49,468 nt of DNA from Chloroflexota bacterium (lineage in GTDB: Bacteria > Chloroflexota > UBA11872 > UBA12225), in the NCBI GenBank assembly GCA_016199265.1, contig JACQGX010000005.1:1-49468 (forward strand). The letters are read 5' to 3'. The position numbers were made by a program, and so were the translations under genes. The notes under the pieces are model-generated. The model did not search any database. It was not told the origin of the DNA and worked only from the letters and a program-made list of their open reading frames with translations. Shown here piece by piece: positions 25,205 to 33,176 of this stretch (position 1 is the first letter of the stretch; every line of letters starts with the position of its first letter).

Positions 25205-28200
25205 GTGACGCACGGGACGAGGATGAGCCAGATTGACGACCTGCTGGCCGCCGGCGCCAGGCCGCCGCACGTGGGCCGGTGGGACGTGTACGAGCTCACG
25301 CTGCGGGCGCACGCGCGCTACGCCAATCCATTTCAGGACGTGCGTGTGACCGCGGTGTTCACCGCGCCGGACGGGCGGCGGGTCACGGTGGCTGGGTTCC
25401 ACGACGGCGGCGACACGTGGCGGGTGCGGATTGCGCCAGACCAGCCCGGCGCATGGGCCTTTGAGGCGGCGAGCGAGCCGGCGGACGCCGGGCTGGCCGC
25501 GCGGGGCGAGCTCCGCTGCATCCCCGGCGTGGGCCGCGGCTTTGTTGGCCAGCACCCCGACAACCCCTACGCCTTCGCCGACGCCGACGGCACCCCCTTG
25601 TTCCACCTGGGTGATACGTGCTATCCCCTGGCCGCCCTGCCCCGCGCCCAGCGCCTGGCCTATCTCGAGCGGCGGCGGGCCCAGGGATTCAGCCACGTCC
25701 GGTTCCAGCTCAGCGGCGGCCGCTTTCGGAACTCCCCCGTTGCCTGGTCGTTCGGCGGCACGCCGCTTGAGCCGGACCTGCATCGCTACAACCCGGCCTA
25801 CTTCCAGCGTCTCGACGGGCTGCTCTCCGACGTGCGTGCGGCCGGCCTCCTGGTAGAGGTCATCCTGTTGGACTATTACCGCTACCGGCCGGACATTTTT
25901 GGCGCCGGGACCGGGAGCGCCGGACCGCGGGCGGGCCAACAGCCGCTGCTGACCGCGGGGTGGACCCCGGAGCGCGAGGAAGTGTTCCTCCGCTACGTGC
26001 TCGCCCGCTATGCGTCCGACCGCACCGTCCTCTACTGGACGATCTGCAACGAGTACGAGGTCTATCCGGACGGCCAGTACCGCTTTGACGAGCCGCAGGA
26101 CTCCGATTGGGCAAAGGCGCGTGCCGCCCTTGTGCGCGCGCTCGACCCGTACCGTGGGGCGATGGCGGCGACGGTGCACCCCGCGAGCAGCGTCCCCTTC
26201 TACGGCCGCCTCTTTGGCGAGGGACGTGAGATCAATCCGCTGCTGGTGCAGCTCCACGGCGAGGAGACCAGGATCGGCCCCGGCCTGAGCGATGGTAGCG
26301 GCGCCGGGCTGGAAACGAAGCTGCTGGCGCTGCGCCGGCACAGCAAACCCGTGGTGGACGGCGAGTTCGGCTACGAAACCAACGGCTACACCGGCCACGG
26401 TGTCAATACCACTACGGCCCTGCAGCGCCGCAACGCGTGGCGCATCTATCTGGCCGGGGCCTGGGCCTCGGCGGGCTTCCGCAGCACGGTCTGGAACTTC
26501 CCGGACATCACCTGGGACCTCGACAACAACGGTGGCCAGGGCCAGCGGCAGCTCGCTCACTTAGCTCGGTTCTTCCAGGAGCACGTGCGTTATTGGGAGC
26601 TCGTGCCGGCGCCCGAGTTGGTCGAGCCGCCGGCCCTGTGCGCCGCCGTGCCCGGCCGGCAGTACGTCGTCTACTTCCCGGAGGGCGGCGCCACCATGCT
26701 CGACCTAACCGGTGCGGCGCAGCCGCTGGCCGGCGCCTGGTTCGATCCGCGGACCGGCACGATGGGCGAGCCGTTCGCCGTGCCGCCGGGAGAGCGCCGG
26801 GAGTTCCTCGCGCCGGATGGGGACGATTGGGTGCTGCTGGTGACACGCGAGCCAGGGCTGACCAGCAGCGAGGCGGCCCGTGCCGCGCCAATCACCGTGG
26901 AAGCCCCCGAGGACGGCGGCGCACCACGCGAGCCGTGGCGGATCCCCCGCAACGGAGCACACGACTTCACGGTCGAAGGGTACGGCTACACCATGGTCGA
27001 GGTCGTCAACCACGGCCCGACCCCACAGCGCGTGCTGCTGCGCGGCTTCGCCTCGGCCTATGGCCGGCAGCAGGATCGGCGCATGCAGCCCGATGCCGTC
27101 CCGGAGCAGTACCTGTACGTCCGGCCGCCGGACGGCCCCTGGCGGCGCGTCTATCGCGAGGGGCCCGATCGAGCCGCGCCCGAGAACCCGTTTGTCGTCG
27201 AGGCGCCGCCCAGCCGCACGCGGGTCTGCACCGTGGTCAATATCACGTACCGCGAATACGTCGAGTGGATCGAATCCTTGCCGGACGGCGACCCGCGCCT
27301 GACGAAGGAGGCGATCCTGACCAGCGCGAACGGCCGCTTCAAGGTCTACCGCCTGCGGATCACCAACCCCGGCGGCGCCAACAAGCTGCGAATCGCCTTC
27401 TGCAAGACGAGTCACGCCTACGAGCAATCGGGCTTCTACATGGCCCAGGGGATCGTCGAGTGGCTGCTCTCGGGCGACCCCGCGGCCAACCTGGACCGGG
27501 TGGAGTGGACGGTGTACCCCTGCCTCGACCCCCAGGCCATCCACGACGGCAACAGCTACACCGAATACGACCGCCTGCGGCTCGACTATGGCCGTACCCA
27601 ATGGGCCGCGCTCTGGCACTACCAGACCGGGGAGCTCCCGGCGCAGCGCTACCACGTGCTCAACGACGAGCACATGTGGGGAAGCTGCGATTACGAGGCC
27701 TACAAGTACAACGACCCCTTCGCCCCCTCCGGCCCGGCCGGCAACGGCCAGTCGGAAGTGGAGCGCGTCTTGCTCGGCTTCTGGCCCTATTGGTACGAGT
27801 TCGGCATCGACCACTACGACCACGAGAACAAGTGGGTTTCCCTCGACGCGCTGCCGCCCGACCTCACGACGGGCGCGCGCCCGCAGGCGCTCAATGCCCT
27901 ACCACAGCACTTCGGCGGCGCGCTGGTGACGCACCAGGAGATCCCGTTCTACGGCAAGGACGACGTCGATCCACGCCAGCGCCTGCGGGAACAGGGGCGG
28001 CTGTGGGCGCGCTCGCACAGCCAGGCCTATCTACGGATGCAGCGCAATTACCGCTACTGGACCGACGCCAGCCCTGGCGGACCGGTCGACGTCGATGGCG
28101 CCGTCTTCCTGCCGGTGCCGCAGGTCACGCTCCTGGAGGACCTCACGCCGCTGGCCGGCACCGCCCGGCCGCGCGCCAACGGCAACGGCGGCCCGATGCG

Positions 28201-28534
28201 CCTCCACCACGAGGGCTACGAGCACGGGGTCGGCATGCGGGCGGGCGGCACGGTCACCTACGCCATCCCGGAGGGAGCCAATACCTTCCGGGCCATGGCC
28301 GGCGTGGACGACGGCGAGCCGGACGGCGCCGCCACCGCAGTGCTCGTCGTGCGGGCGGATGCGCGCGTGGTCTGGCGGAGCCGGACGCTGCGCCGCGGCG
28401 ACCGGCAGATGGTGTACGTCGGCATTGCCGGCGGCCGGGAGCTCACGCTTGCCGTCGAAGGGCCGCCGGGAGCGCTGGGCAACTGGGGCGGCGCCAAGCT
28501 CACATGCGACGATCCGGAGCAACCCGACCGATGA
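25205..28534 (+). CDS. Second GH + M14-like + NPCBM fusion protein (paralogue)
   Basis: 1109 residues, paralogous to the product of 20404-23778. The DUF5060-like domain contains 'VYELTLRAHARYANPF'. The glycosidase has 'LFHLGDTCYPL', E283 in 'WTICNEYE' and E387 in 'VVDGEFGYET'. The M14-like unit keeps the metal ligands H737-x-x-E740 ('KTSHAYEQSG'), H823 ('YHVLNDEHMW') and a candidate base E912 ('HQEIPFYGKDD'), but the 'NVDG' motif is replaced by 'LDPQAIHDG', so specificity should differ. The C-terminal NPCBM (about 1000-1100) is clear: 'HEGYEHGVGMRAGGTVTYAI'. There is no signal peptide. GTG 25205 follows GAGGACAGG; ATG 25223 is an alternative. Its stop overlaps the next start (ATGA). Confidence 0.87.
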   Translation: MTHGTRMSQIDDLLAAGARPPHVGRWDVYELTLRAHARYANPFQDVRVTAVFTAPDGRRVTVAGFHDGGDTWRVRIAPDQPGAWAFEAASEPADAGLAARGELRCIPGVGRGFVGQHPDNPYAFADADGTPLFHLGDTCYPLAALPRAQRLAYLERRRAQGFSHVRFQLSGGRFRNSPVAWSFGGTPLEPDLHRYNPAYFQRLDGLLSDVRAAGLLVEVILLDYYRYRPDIFGAGTGSAGPRAGQQPLLTAGWTPEREEVFLRYVLARYASDRTVLYWTICNEYEVYPDGQYRFDEPQDSDWAKARAALVRALDPYRGAMAATVHPASSVPFYGRLFGEGREINPLLVQLHGEETRIGPGLSDGSGAGLETKLLALRRHSKPVVDGEFGYETNGYTGHGVNTTTALQRRNAWRIYLAGAWASAGFRSTVWNFPDITWDLDNNGGQGQRQLAHLARFFQEHVRYWELVPAPELVEPPALCAAVPGRQYVVYFPEGGATMLDLTGAAQPLAGAWFDPRTGTMGEPFAVPPGERREFLAPDGDDWVLLVTREPGLTSSEAARAAPITVEAPEDGGAPREPWRIPRNGAHDFTVEGYGYTMVEVVNHGPTPQRVLLRGFASAYGRQQDRRMQPDAVPEQYLYVRPPDGPWRRVYREGPDRAAPENPFVVEAPPSRTRVCTVVNITYREYVEWIESLPDGDPRLTKEAILTSANGRFKVYRLRITNPGGANKLRIAFCKTSHAYEQSGFYMAQGIVEWLLSGDPAANLDRVEWTVYPCLDPQAIHDGNSYTEYDRLRLDYGRTQWAALWHYQTGELPAQRYHVLNDEHMWGSCDYEAYKYNDPFAPSGPAGNGQSEVERVLLGFWPYWYEFGIDHYDHENKWVSLDALPPDLTTGARPQALNALPQHFGGALVTHQEIPFYGKDDVDPRQRLREQGRLWARSHSQAYLRMQRNYRYWTDASPGGPVDVDGAVFLPVPQVTLLEDLTPLAGTARPRANGNGGPMRLHHEGYEHGVGMRAGGTVTYAIPEGANTFRAMAGVDDGEPDGAATAVLVVRADARVVWRSRTLRRGDRQMVYVGIAGGRELTLAVEGPPGALGNWGGAKLTCDDPEQPDR

Positions 28535-29883
28535 ATCCAGTGAAGAATGTCGTCCTGATCGTGGCGGACACGTTTCGCCGCGACCACCTGGGCTGCTACG
28601 GCAGCGCGATCGTCCACACGCCGCATCTCGACCGTCTGGCGGCGCGCGCGGCGGTCTTCGAGCGCTACTACGCCGCCGGCTTCCCGACGATGCCCACGCG
28701 CGCCGACCACGCCCTGGGGAAGTGGTCCTTCACCTTCATGAGCTGGGAGCCCCTGCCTCGGGGCGAGACCACGCTCGGCCAGCTCCTCGGCGAGGCCGGC
28801 ATCCGCACGGCGGCCGTCGTAGATACCCCGTTCTACGTCGCCAACGGCTTCGGCTACGATCGGGGGTTCCAGCACTTCCTCGAGCTGCAGACTCAGCCGG
28901 ACTCCCAGCGACGCCGGCTGGTGCCGCGGCCTCGCACCTCCGAGCACGACTATTGTGCCCCCCGGACCTTCCTCACGGCTGAGCAGGCGCTCGAGCACCT
29001 CTACCGGGATCGCTTTTTCCTGCTGGTGGATACCTGGGACCCGCACGAGCCGTGGGACCCTCCCGAATGGTACGTGCGCCCGTACAAGCCAGACTACGAC
29101 GGCCGCATCGTCCACCCACCCTACAACTACTACCAGGAGGTCGGGCTGACCGACGACGACCTGGCGACGGCCCGCGCTTGCTACGCCGCCGAATGCACGA
29201 TGGTCGATCGCTGGGTTGGCCGCCTGCTGGAGCGGCTCGAATCGCTGGGCATCGAGGAGCAGACGGCGGTGATCTTCGCGACCGATCACGGCTTCTACTT
29301 CGGGGAGCACGGCGGTCTCTTCGGCAAGATGATTCGGCTGCGGACACGGCTCCAGAACCGTTCGCCCTGGGCGCGGTCGCCGCTCTACGAGGAGTGCGCG
29401 CACATCCCGCTGATCGTCTACGTCCCCGGGCTCCCGCCCCGCCGGGTGGCGCAGTTGACCTCGGCGGTCGACCTCATGCCCAGTATCCTGGAGGTCCTCG
29501 GTGTGCCCGCGCCGGAGGGCCAGCGCCTGCACGGGCGCTCGTTCGTCCCGGCGCTCCAGGGCGACTCTGCCGGTGGACGGGACATCGCCGTCACGAGCAT
29601 GCCGTTGACCAGCCCTGGCGAAGTCGTGGGCGTGGTCGACAGCGTCTACCGCAACGTCGTGCAGTACCAACCAGCCACGGTCTCCACCGCAGAGTGGACG
29701 CTGCTCTACGCCGCGCGCGGCGAAGCGGCGGAGCTCTACCACCTGCCGACCGATCCCCAGCAACGCGAGAACGTCGCCGGGCACCACCCCGGCGTGGTCG
29801 AGGACCTGCACCGTGCCTACGTCGCTTTGCTGGAGGCGGCCGGCGCCGCGGAAGAGTACCTCGCCCCGCGGCGGGACCTGTAG
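28531..29883 (+). CDS. Sulfatase-like hydrolase with Thr at the nucleophile position
   Basis: A 450-residue member of the alkaline-phosphatase/sulfatase superfamily. Metal-site motifs are intact: 'NVVLIVADTFRRDHLGCYG' (D13), 'VDTWDPHEPWDPP' and 'IFATDHGFYFGEHGGLFGK'. At the catalytic position, however, it reads F-P-T53-M-P-T-R57-A-D-H instead of C/S-x-P-x-R. Thr cannot become formylglycine, so classical sulfate-ester hydrolysis is unlikely. Thr nucleophiles are known in phosphodiesterase and phosphotransferase members of the superfamily, so a phospho-ester substrate or a transferase role is possible. ATG 28531 overlaps the upstream stop by four bases, which indicates coupling to the second fusion hydrolase. 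The protein is cytoplasmic by sequence. Confidence 0.88.
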   Translation: MNPVKNVVLIVADTFRRDHLGCYGSAIVHTPHLDRLAARAAVFERYYAAGFPTMPTRADHALGKWSFTFMSWEPLPRGETTLGQLLGEAGIRTAAVVDTPFYVANGFGYDRGFQHFLELQTQPDSQRRRLVPRPRTSEHDYCAPRTFLTAEQALEHLYRDRFFLLVDTWDPHEPWDPPEWYVRPYKPDYDGRIVHPPYNYYQEVGLTDDDLATARACYAAECTMVDRWVGRLLERLESLGIEEQTAVIFATDHGFYFGEHGGLFGKMIRLRTRLQNRSPWARSPLYEECAHIPLIVYVPGLPPRRVAQLTSAVDLMPSILEVLGVPAPEGQRLHGRSFVPALQGDSAGGRDIAVTSMPLTSPGEVVGVVDSVYRNVVQYQPATVSTAEWTLLYAARGEAAELYHLPTDPQQRENVAGHHPGVVEDLHRAYVALLEAAGAAEEYLAPRRDL

Positions 29884-29955
29884 GCGCCGCGCGTCGCACG
29901 AGAGAGTCGCACGCGCAAGACGACGCAAAGAGCAGACATTGCGTAAGGAGTGCAA

Positions 29956-31158
29956 ATGGCGCAGCCGATGAGAGATGCCCGGTCTGGCCGGACACTGGCC
30001 GTCGTGGTCGAGGCGGCGCTGGCTGGCCTGATCCGCGCAGACTTGGATCGCTACGCGGCCGACCTGGCGGCGGAGGGCTACGCAGTGATCCGCCACGTCG
30101 TGTCGACGGACACCCCACCGCCGCAGCTCCGGGCCTGGCTGGCCGAGCAGCATGGTGGAGAGTCACCGGGGAGCTTGGCGGGCGCTGTCCTGGTGGGACG
30201 CGTCCCGGCGGCCCGCGCCAACAAGAACGCCATCGCCCGCGCCGCCGGCATGACCAAGCAGAAGCCGCCGGACGACTACTGGCACGCCCACCCGTGCGAC
30301 CTCTACTACATGAACCTGCACGGGGACTGGCAGGACCGCGACGGCGACGGTGTGTTCGACGCCTGGGAGGGCGACCGCACGAGCGACCTCTGGGTCAGCC
30401 GGCTGCGGGCGGACACCGTCGCCAAGGCACTGGGCGCGGGCCAGGCCGACCTGCTCCGTCGCTACTTCGCCAAGAACCACGCCTACCGCACCGCGCAGCT
30501 CCGGCTGCCGCCGCGGCGGGCGCTGGTGACCTGGTTCACGATCGACCCGCTACGCGCCCAGTTCGAGCACGGCGGCTGGGGCTGCATGCCGGGCCTGCTC
30601 CACGGCCCCGAAGTCGAAGTACGCGGCGCCATGGGCGACGGTGTCGCCGCGGCCGAGGGCTACCGCGAACTGGTGGCCGACCCGGACGGCTTCGAGCTGG
30701 GCGTCATCAACTGCGCGACGTTCTTCGACCACCACCGCTTCGGCGACGGCGGCGAGTTTCACTGGCAGTGGGTACGGGACGTACGGCCCAAGCGCGTGCT
30801 CTGGTACCACATGCTGACCTCCGAGCCGGGCTTCCACGACGGCGAGCCCTACCTTGCCGGGATCTACCTCTTCGCGGACACACCCACTCAGGTGCTCTAC
30901 TGTGGCGCGCAGCACAGCGGCGTCGTGGCCGCGCCGACGCTGTACCCGGACCTGGCCGCCGGCCACAGCTTTGGCGAGGCATACCGGTACACCACGAACT
31001 ACGAGGCGGCGCACTGGGCAGAGTGGCACCGGCAATACGTGAGCTGGTCCAACGAGCCGGACCGGAGCGACTCCTGGCAGTGGGGCCAGGGCTTGCCGGC
31101 CGCCGTCCTCCACGGTGACGGCAGCCTGCGGCTGCCCCCGTGGCAGGGGTACACGTGA
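29956..31158 (+). CDS. Gingipain/C25-like peptidase-related protein
   Basis: A 400-residue protein from ATG 29956 with AAGGAG ahead. The early part (about 10-110) resembles the alpha/beta domain preceding C25-type catalytic folds: 'TLAVVVEAALAGLIRADLDRY', 'GSLAGAVLVGRVPAARANK'. It is followed by 'DLYYMNLHGDWQDRDGDG' and 'FDAWEGDRTSDLWVSRL', a pattern shared with C25/caspase-like secreted peptidases, including an EF-hand-like D-x-D-x-D-G loop. Candidate catalytic residues are in 'LGVINCATFFDHH' and 'VLYCGAQHSG', but I cannot assign the dyad with certainty. No signal peptide is visible, which is unusual for the family. It closes the fusion-hydrolase operon, 72 bases after the sulfatase-like gene. 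Confidence 0.72.
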   Translation: MAQPMRDARSGRTLAVVVEAALAGLIRADLDRYAADLAAEGYAVIRHVVSTDTPPPQLRAWLAEQHGGESPGSLAGAVLVGRVPAARANKNAIARAAGMTKQKPPDDYWHAHPCDLYYMNLHGDWQDRDGDGVFDAWEGDRTSDLWVSRLRADTVAKALGAGQADLLRRYFAKNHAYRTAQLRLPPRRALVTWFTIDPLRAQFEHGGWGCMPGLLHGPEVEVRGAMGDGVAAAEGYRELVADPDGFELGVINCATFFDHHRFGDGGEFHWQWVRDVRPKRVLWYHMLTSEPGFHDGEPYLAGIYLFADTPTQVLYCGAQHSGVVAAPTLYPDLAAGHSFGEAYRYTTNYEAAHWAEWHRQYVSWSNEPDRSDSWQWGQGLPAAVLHGDGSLRLPPWQGYT

Positions 31159-31217
31159 GACGCGTCAGCGGACCTGACGCGCCGATACGCGCCCACCGCG
31201 TCGCCAGATAGGAGCAG

Positions 31218-31314
31218 TGGGAGTCGCTGCTGCGAGCGCAGCGGCGCATTCCCAATCCATTTCGAGTCGTACGCGTGACCGCCAGATTCACCACCATCGT
31301 GCTGGACATCGTGC
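31218..31314 (+). pseudogene. Remnant N-terminus of a third fusion-hydrolase copy
   Basis: Read in one frame from 31218, the DNA encodes 'WESLLRAQRRIPNPFRVVRV' followed by 'TARFT'. This parallels 'YELTLRAHARYANPF' and 'DVRVTAVFTAPDG' at the start of the protein at 25205. The nucleotide match is also close (AATCCATTTC and CGTGTGACC-type stretches). The similarity ends after about 30 codons and no hydrolase domain follows. It lies just downstream of the operon, as expected for a decayed tandem copy. Confidence 0.6.
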
Positions 31315-31345
31315 CGGGCGGCCGCAGAGCTAGGCGCATCGAGCC

Positions 31346-31669
31346 TTACGCTGTGATGGCGGCGCCGGCACGGCCGATAGCCATTTGGCCGGTCCCGGTG
31401 CCGCAGCCAATGCCGCAGCCAACGACGGTCGACGACGACACACCCGGTAAGCGTGTGAGAAGGCCTTCCACGCGCTCGCGGGCGGCGACGCACTCGTGTA
31501 GCGCCTGTTCGAGCGCGATCAGGGTCGCCTCATCGCAGCCGAGGGCGGTGGCGAAGCGCAGCGCGATCCATTCATAGGCATCCTGCGCTTCACACAAGAC
31601 CGCGTGCGCCTGATCGTACGCCGGCTCGAGATCGCTATGAGCGAGGATCGGCTGGTGCGTACAATCCAC
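31346..31669 (-). CDS. Hypothetical protein, 107 aa
   Basis: Leftward open frame from GTG 31669. It is mostly helical and acidic in the first 75 residues (VLCEAQDAYEWIALRFATAL, GCDEATLIALEQALHECVAA), then has a Gly/Cys-rich tail (VVGCGIGCGTGTGQMAIG). The codon pattern favours this strand over the opposite one. No ribosome site is obvious and I do not recognise the family. Its start lies upstream of, and divergent from, the beta-propeller glycosidase at 31700, with only about 30 bases between them. Confidence 0.45.
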   Translation of the reverse strand: MDCTHQPILAHSDLEPAYDQAHAVLCEAQDAYEWIALRFATALGCDEATLIALEQALHECVAARERVEGLLTRLPGVSSSTVVGCGIGCGTGTGQMAIGRAGAAITA

Positions 31670-31699
31670 GACGGCTCACACGGAAAGGGTATAACGACA

Positions 31700-32701
31700 G
31701 TGACTTCGATGGACTCGCTCCGGCGTATTGGCGCGCTGCTCCTCTTCGATCCGGCCGGCGGTAAGCTGGTCGTCGGTCCGCCCGGCGACGGACCCGGCTT
31801 CTGGGCCGGCGCGCCGAGTGCGCTGCGCGACCCGGTCGAAGGCCGCTTCTACCTCTCGTACCGCCTGCGCCGGCCGCTGCGGCAGGGGCGCGGCGGCGTC
31901 ACGCGGGTTGCGGCCAGCGCCGATGGCCGGCGCTTCGACACGATCTGGGAAGCCACGAAAGAGCAGTTCGAGTCGACGTCGATCGAGCGCTCGTGCCTGG
32001 TGAAAGGCGACGATGGCGTGTGGCGCCTCTACGTCAGCTACGTCGACGGCGCGACCGGCAAGTGGCGCATCGATCTGCTCGAAGCGCCAACGCCCGATGG
32101 CTTCGCGCCCGCGCAGCGGCGTGAGGTGCTCACCGCCGACGACGTCAATGCCGAAGGAGTCAAGGACCCGTACGTCCTGCGCGTCGGGCTGGCATGGTAC
32201 ATGTTCGTCCCGTACGGACCGCGCGCCACCGTGGCGCCAGCCAGCAACCACGAGGCGCTCCACGGGGGCGACACCGGCAACGTGTTTGCCACCGGCCGCA
32301 TCCTGCACGCCACGGGCCTGGCCGTGAGCGCCGACGGCATCCACTTCCGCTGGCTGGGCGACGCCGTCACCACCGGCGGCCCGGGAAGCTGGGACCGCAG
32401 CGTGGCGCGCGTGAGCACGGTGCTGCACACGCCGCCGGTCTTCACCGTCTTCTACGACGGCCGGACCGGTGACGGCGACACCTATGAGGACACCACCGGC
32501 TACGCGGTCACGCTCGATCTGCGTACCTTCACCAAAGTCACCGTCGACGGGCCGCTGCTCCACTCCCCACACGCCTCCGGCTGTCTGCGCTACCTGGACA
32601 CCGTCCACATCCCCGAGCAACGGCGCATCCTGTACTACTACGAGATGGCTCGGCCCGACGGCGCACACGAGCTGCGTATGAGCGAAGTTGAGCTGCCTTG
32701 A
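31700..32701 (+). CDS. Five-bladed beta-propeller glycosidase-like protein (GH43/GH32/GH130-type fold)
   Basis: About 333 residues. Repeating propeller motifs include 'FWAGAPSALRDPVEGRFYLSY', 'SSIERSCLVKGDDG-WRLYVSY', 'NAEGVKDPYVLRVGLAWYMFV', 'GSWDRSVARVSTVLHTPPVFT' and 'SGCLRYLDTVHIPEQRRILYY'. Asp/Glu residues in 'ALRDPV', 'VKDPYV' and 'CLRYLDTV' match where five-bladed glycosidases or glycoside phosphorylases carry catalytic acids, so hydrolysis or phosphorolysis of an oligosaccharide is likely. GTG 31700 follows AAAGGG by about 10 bases; ATG 31709 is an alternative. No signal peptide is seen, so it would act on imported material. It is transcribed separately from the upstream operon. Confidence 0.8.
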   Translation: MTSMDSLRRIGALLLFDPAGGKLVVGPPGDGPGFWAGAPSALRDPVEGRFYLSYRLRRPLRQGRGGVTRVAASADGRRFDTIWEATKEQFESTSIERSCLVKGDDGVWRLYVSYVDGATGKWRIDLLEAPTPDGFAPAQRREVLTADDVNAEGVKDPYVLRVGLAWYMFVPYGPRATVAPASNHEALHGGDTGNVFATGRILHATGLAVSADGIHFRWLGDAVTTGGPGSWDRSVARVSTVLHTPPVFTVFYDGRTGDGDTYEDTTGYAVTLDLRTFTKVTVDGPLLHSPHASGCLRYLDTVHIPEQRRILYYYEMARPDGAHELRMSEVELP

Positions 32702-32782
32702 GGCGCCACGCCGGCCGTCTTCGCGGCCGAGAAGCCGTCCCCCAACTCCGCAACGTCCACTATTTGTGTGGCGCGCACCGAC

Positions 32783-32861
32783 GCCGGGGGCTCAAGCCCA
32801 CCGGCTGAACGAGCAAAGGACACTGAAGCGCCCTGATGTCAGCCTACTTTAGCTGGCTTCG
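32783..32861. repeat. Dispersed repeat with GGGGCTCAAGCCC core, copy 1
   Basis: This stretch in the 217-bp spacer after the propeller glycosidase shares GGGGGCTCAAGCCC, CAAAGGACACTG, AAGCGCCCTGA and AGCTGGCTTCG, in the same order, with 39637-39768. The shared order points to a repeat family, not chance. Confidence 0.6.
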
Positions 32862-32918
32862 CACACTGGCGGGCGTAGTCGTTGAGAAAGCGCCGCAGTT
32901 CGTCGTGGGTGGGCATCC

Positions 32919-33176
32919 CTACTCAGACGGACGAGGCGCGGGCGGAACGCTCTCGAGGTGGACGAGGAAAGCATCGTCGCTGTCGTAGCGCTCGAACCGG
33001 CCGGCCGTGAGGTCCGCGTCGGCTTCGCGCTCGCCCTCCTGCCACTCGCGCGACCAGAACCACGCCTGCTCGGGGTCCAGTTGGTGTCGAATGACCTGGC
33101 GCAGCAAGAGCGCTGTTCCCTCGACTATCTCATCCGGGAGTCCATCCACCAAACGATGCAGATCAGCCTTCGTCAT
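32919..33176 (-). CDS. Antitoxin-like small protein (85 aa)
   Basis: A protein of 85 residues starting at ATG 33176. 'MTKADLHRLVDGLPDEIV' is followed by 'WFWSREWQEGEREADADL', 'TAGRFERYDSDDAFLVHL'. The 'EWQ.GE.EAD.D...GR...Y.S.D.FL..L' pattern is typical of small antitoxins of type II systems. A toxin partner is not obvious: the upstream gene on the same strand encodes a cupin whose stop overlaps this start by four bases (ATGA). The pair may be a cupin/antitoxin-like unit or a reduced toxin-antitoxin locus. Confidence 0.72.
   Translation of the reverse strand: MTKADLHRLVDGLPDEIVEGTALLLRQVIRHQLDPEQAWFWSREWQEGEREADADLTAGRFERYDSDDAFLVHLESVPPAPRPSE

Noticed and set aside
25121-26560. 479-codon leftward open frame
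   Set aside because: Antisense of the second fusion hydrolase; no recognisable motifs.
26437-28530. Long rightward reading upstream of the sulfatase-like gene that would extend it by about 700 residues
   Set aside because: It lies out of frame over the second fusion hydrolase, is Arg/Ala/Gly-rich with no domains, and the ATGA overlap at 28531 marks the real start.
28258-30153. 631-codon leftward open frame
   Set aside because: Antisense shadow of the sulfatase-like and C25-like genes, caused by high GC; no family motifs or ribosome site.
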